Shown here: positions 62,781 through 64,000 of the stretch, piece after piece
Layout: every line of letters begins with the position of its first letter
Position numbering within the stretch: the stretch's first letter is position 1
DNA from: Sclerotinia nivalis
Taxonomy: Eukaryota; Ascomycota; Leotiomycetes; Helotiales; Sclerotiniaceae
DNA length: 64,000 nt
NCBI GenBank assembly: GCA_029531795.1
Contig: JAPEIS010000002.1
Span: 124,001-188,000, forward strand
Direction: 5' to 3'
Made by a program: the position numbers and the translations under genes
The notes under the pieces: generated by a model
The model's database searches: none
What the model saw: only the letters and a program-made list of their open reading frames with translations
Told to the model about the DNA's origin: nothing

Positions 62781-64000
62781 ATGCGGGATATCAAAGAAGA
62801 AAGTAAGCAAATACCCAACCATCAAGACATTCAAGATAATCAATCTAACATCAATAGGAAAACCGACTCCGGAGAACATGACCATGCTCCAAGCCTTCGA
62901 ATGGTATGTTCCAGACGATCATAAGCACTGGCAAAGACTTCACGATGCTATTCCATCTCTCAAAGCCACTGGTATCGACAATATGTGGATTCCACCCGGA
63001 TGTAAAGCTTCTTCTCAATCCGGGAATGGTTATGATATATATGATCTCTACGATCTTGGAGAATTCGACCAGAAGGGAGGAAAGGGTACAAAATGGGGTA
63101 CCAAGGAAGAATTGGTGAAAATGGTAAAGAAAGCCAATGAAGTCGGAGTAGGAATTTATTGGGATGCTGGTATGTTTCACCTTGAAGATGCTTCTGAAAT
63201 ACAAACATACTAACATCCTCTCCTCAAGTCCTCAATCACAAAGCAGCAGCAGACCACAAAGAAAAATGTGAAGCCCAAGAAGTCGACGAAGAAGATCGCA
63301 CAAAAAATATCTCCGACCCCTACAAAATCGACGCTTGGCTCGGTTTCGACTTCCCTGGTCGTGGTAACAAATACTCGAAGCAAAAATACCACTGGTATCA
63401 TTTCAGCGGTACAGATTACAATGCCGAGAACGAAAAAACCGCAATCTACAAAATCCTGGGTGATAAAACAAAAGATTGGGCAGATGATGGTGATGTTGAT
63501 GGGGAGAAAGGTAATTATGATTATCTCATGTTTGCAGATTTGGATTACAATCATCCCGAGGTAGAACAAGATGTTCTGAATTGGGGAGGATGGCTCGGTG
63601 ATCAAATTACTTTGAAAGGTGTCAGATTTGATGCGGTTAAACATTTCAGTGAGGATTTCTTGAGGAAATTCATTACGCTCATGAATGATAAATATGGACA
63701 AGGATGGTTCTTCGTGGGAGAATTCTGGAAGGATAGTTTGGATGATATGAATAAGTATTTGGATCGGATGGGGAGAAAGTTTAGTCTTTTTGATGCGCCG
63801 TTGGTTTATAACTTTAGCAAGTTATCCAAAACAGAAGGAGGAGATTTGACAACTGTTTTCGATAACACCTTGGTTCAAACCGCGCCGGTTAATGCTGTTG
63901 TAAGTTTGTCTTTTCTATTTTTTCCCCCTGACTATCCCTACTCTTCCCTTTCCTTTAAATCAACAAAACTAAACTAACAACCCTAGACCCTAGTGATGAA
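62781..64000 (+). CDS. Intracellular GH13 alpha-amylase, 5' part
   Basis: Four exons are visible, 62781-62802, 62858-63169, 63229-63899 and 63987 onward, all in phase. The chosen ATG gives MRDIKEERKPTPENMTMLQAFEWY after splicing; no signal peptide, so a cytosolic enzyme of the GH13_5-like (AmyD/bacterial-type) group. The GIDNMWIPPG and GYDIYDLYDLGEF strands belong to the barrel, with conserved region I as DAVLNH after the second splice. The nucleophile Asp is in GVRFDAVKH, the acid/base Glu in FVGEFW. The third catalytic Asp (usually in NHD) falls just beyond the window edge. In fungi such enzymes are linked to alpha-glucan or glycogen metabolism (family knowledge). The short first exon is the least certain part. 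Confidence 0.92.

Overview
The window is nuclear DNA of a filamentous ascomycete. Genes are split by short introns (about 50-210 bp) that begin GTAAGT or GTATGT, end in YAG and often carry a CTAAC-like branch site. Intergenic DNA is A+T-rich and full of simple repeats. The gene content (GH11 endoxylanase, cerato-platanin, Pth11/rhodopsin-like membrane proteins, a hybrid histidine kinase, a Tad-type LINE) suits a plant-associated Leotiomycete. A Sclerotiniaceae member (Botrytis/Sclerotinia/Monilinia relatives) is my best guess, made from family knowledge and not from a search.

Layout. 1-1529: 3' end of an ER Hsp110/Grp170-type chaperone. 2661-5650 (-): an eight-exon cytochrome P450. 8248-10695 (-): a Zn2Cys6 transcription factor. 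13726-18399 (+): a six-exon GAF hybrid histidine kinase, sharing a 3 kb divergent promoter region with the factor. 19128-19956 (-): GH11 xylanase. 23954-25693 (-): an unrecognised disordered protein. 27.0-29.9 kb: a gene-poor stretch holding apparent decayed coding sequence and one possible small two-exon gene. 32566-32979 (+): cerato-platanin. 33629-34405 (-): 2EXR-type protein. 36842-38633 (+) and 45872-47240 (-): two rhodopsin-domain integral membrane proteins. Between these two lie a cyclophilin, a GNAT acetyltransferase and a 144 bp MITE. 48268-50291 (+): an APC-superfamily amino acid/choline-type permease. 50867-56673 (+): an essentially full-length but dead Tad-clade LINE between 15 bp target-site duplications. 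57753-60977 (-): a large acidic coiled-coil protein with one C-terminal membrane segment. 62781-64000 (+): start of an intracellular GH13 alpha-amylase that runs off the window.

There is no obvious operon or biosynthetic cluster; genes are mostly independent. A loose theme is the interface with the environment: two secreted plant-facing proteins (xylanase, cerato-platanin), two candidate surface receptors, a sensor kinase, a nutrient permease and a starch/glucan enzyme. I joined exons by hand, checking that reading phase is kept across every splice; these models are predictions.

The strongest non-gene result is the LINE. Its exact ends are visible. ORF1 and ORF2 overlap by 14 nt. ORF2 keeps one reading frame for about 3.8 kb yet contains 12 in-frame stops, most of them at positions where related LINEs have Trp, as expected of RIP-like G-to-A mutation.
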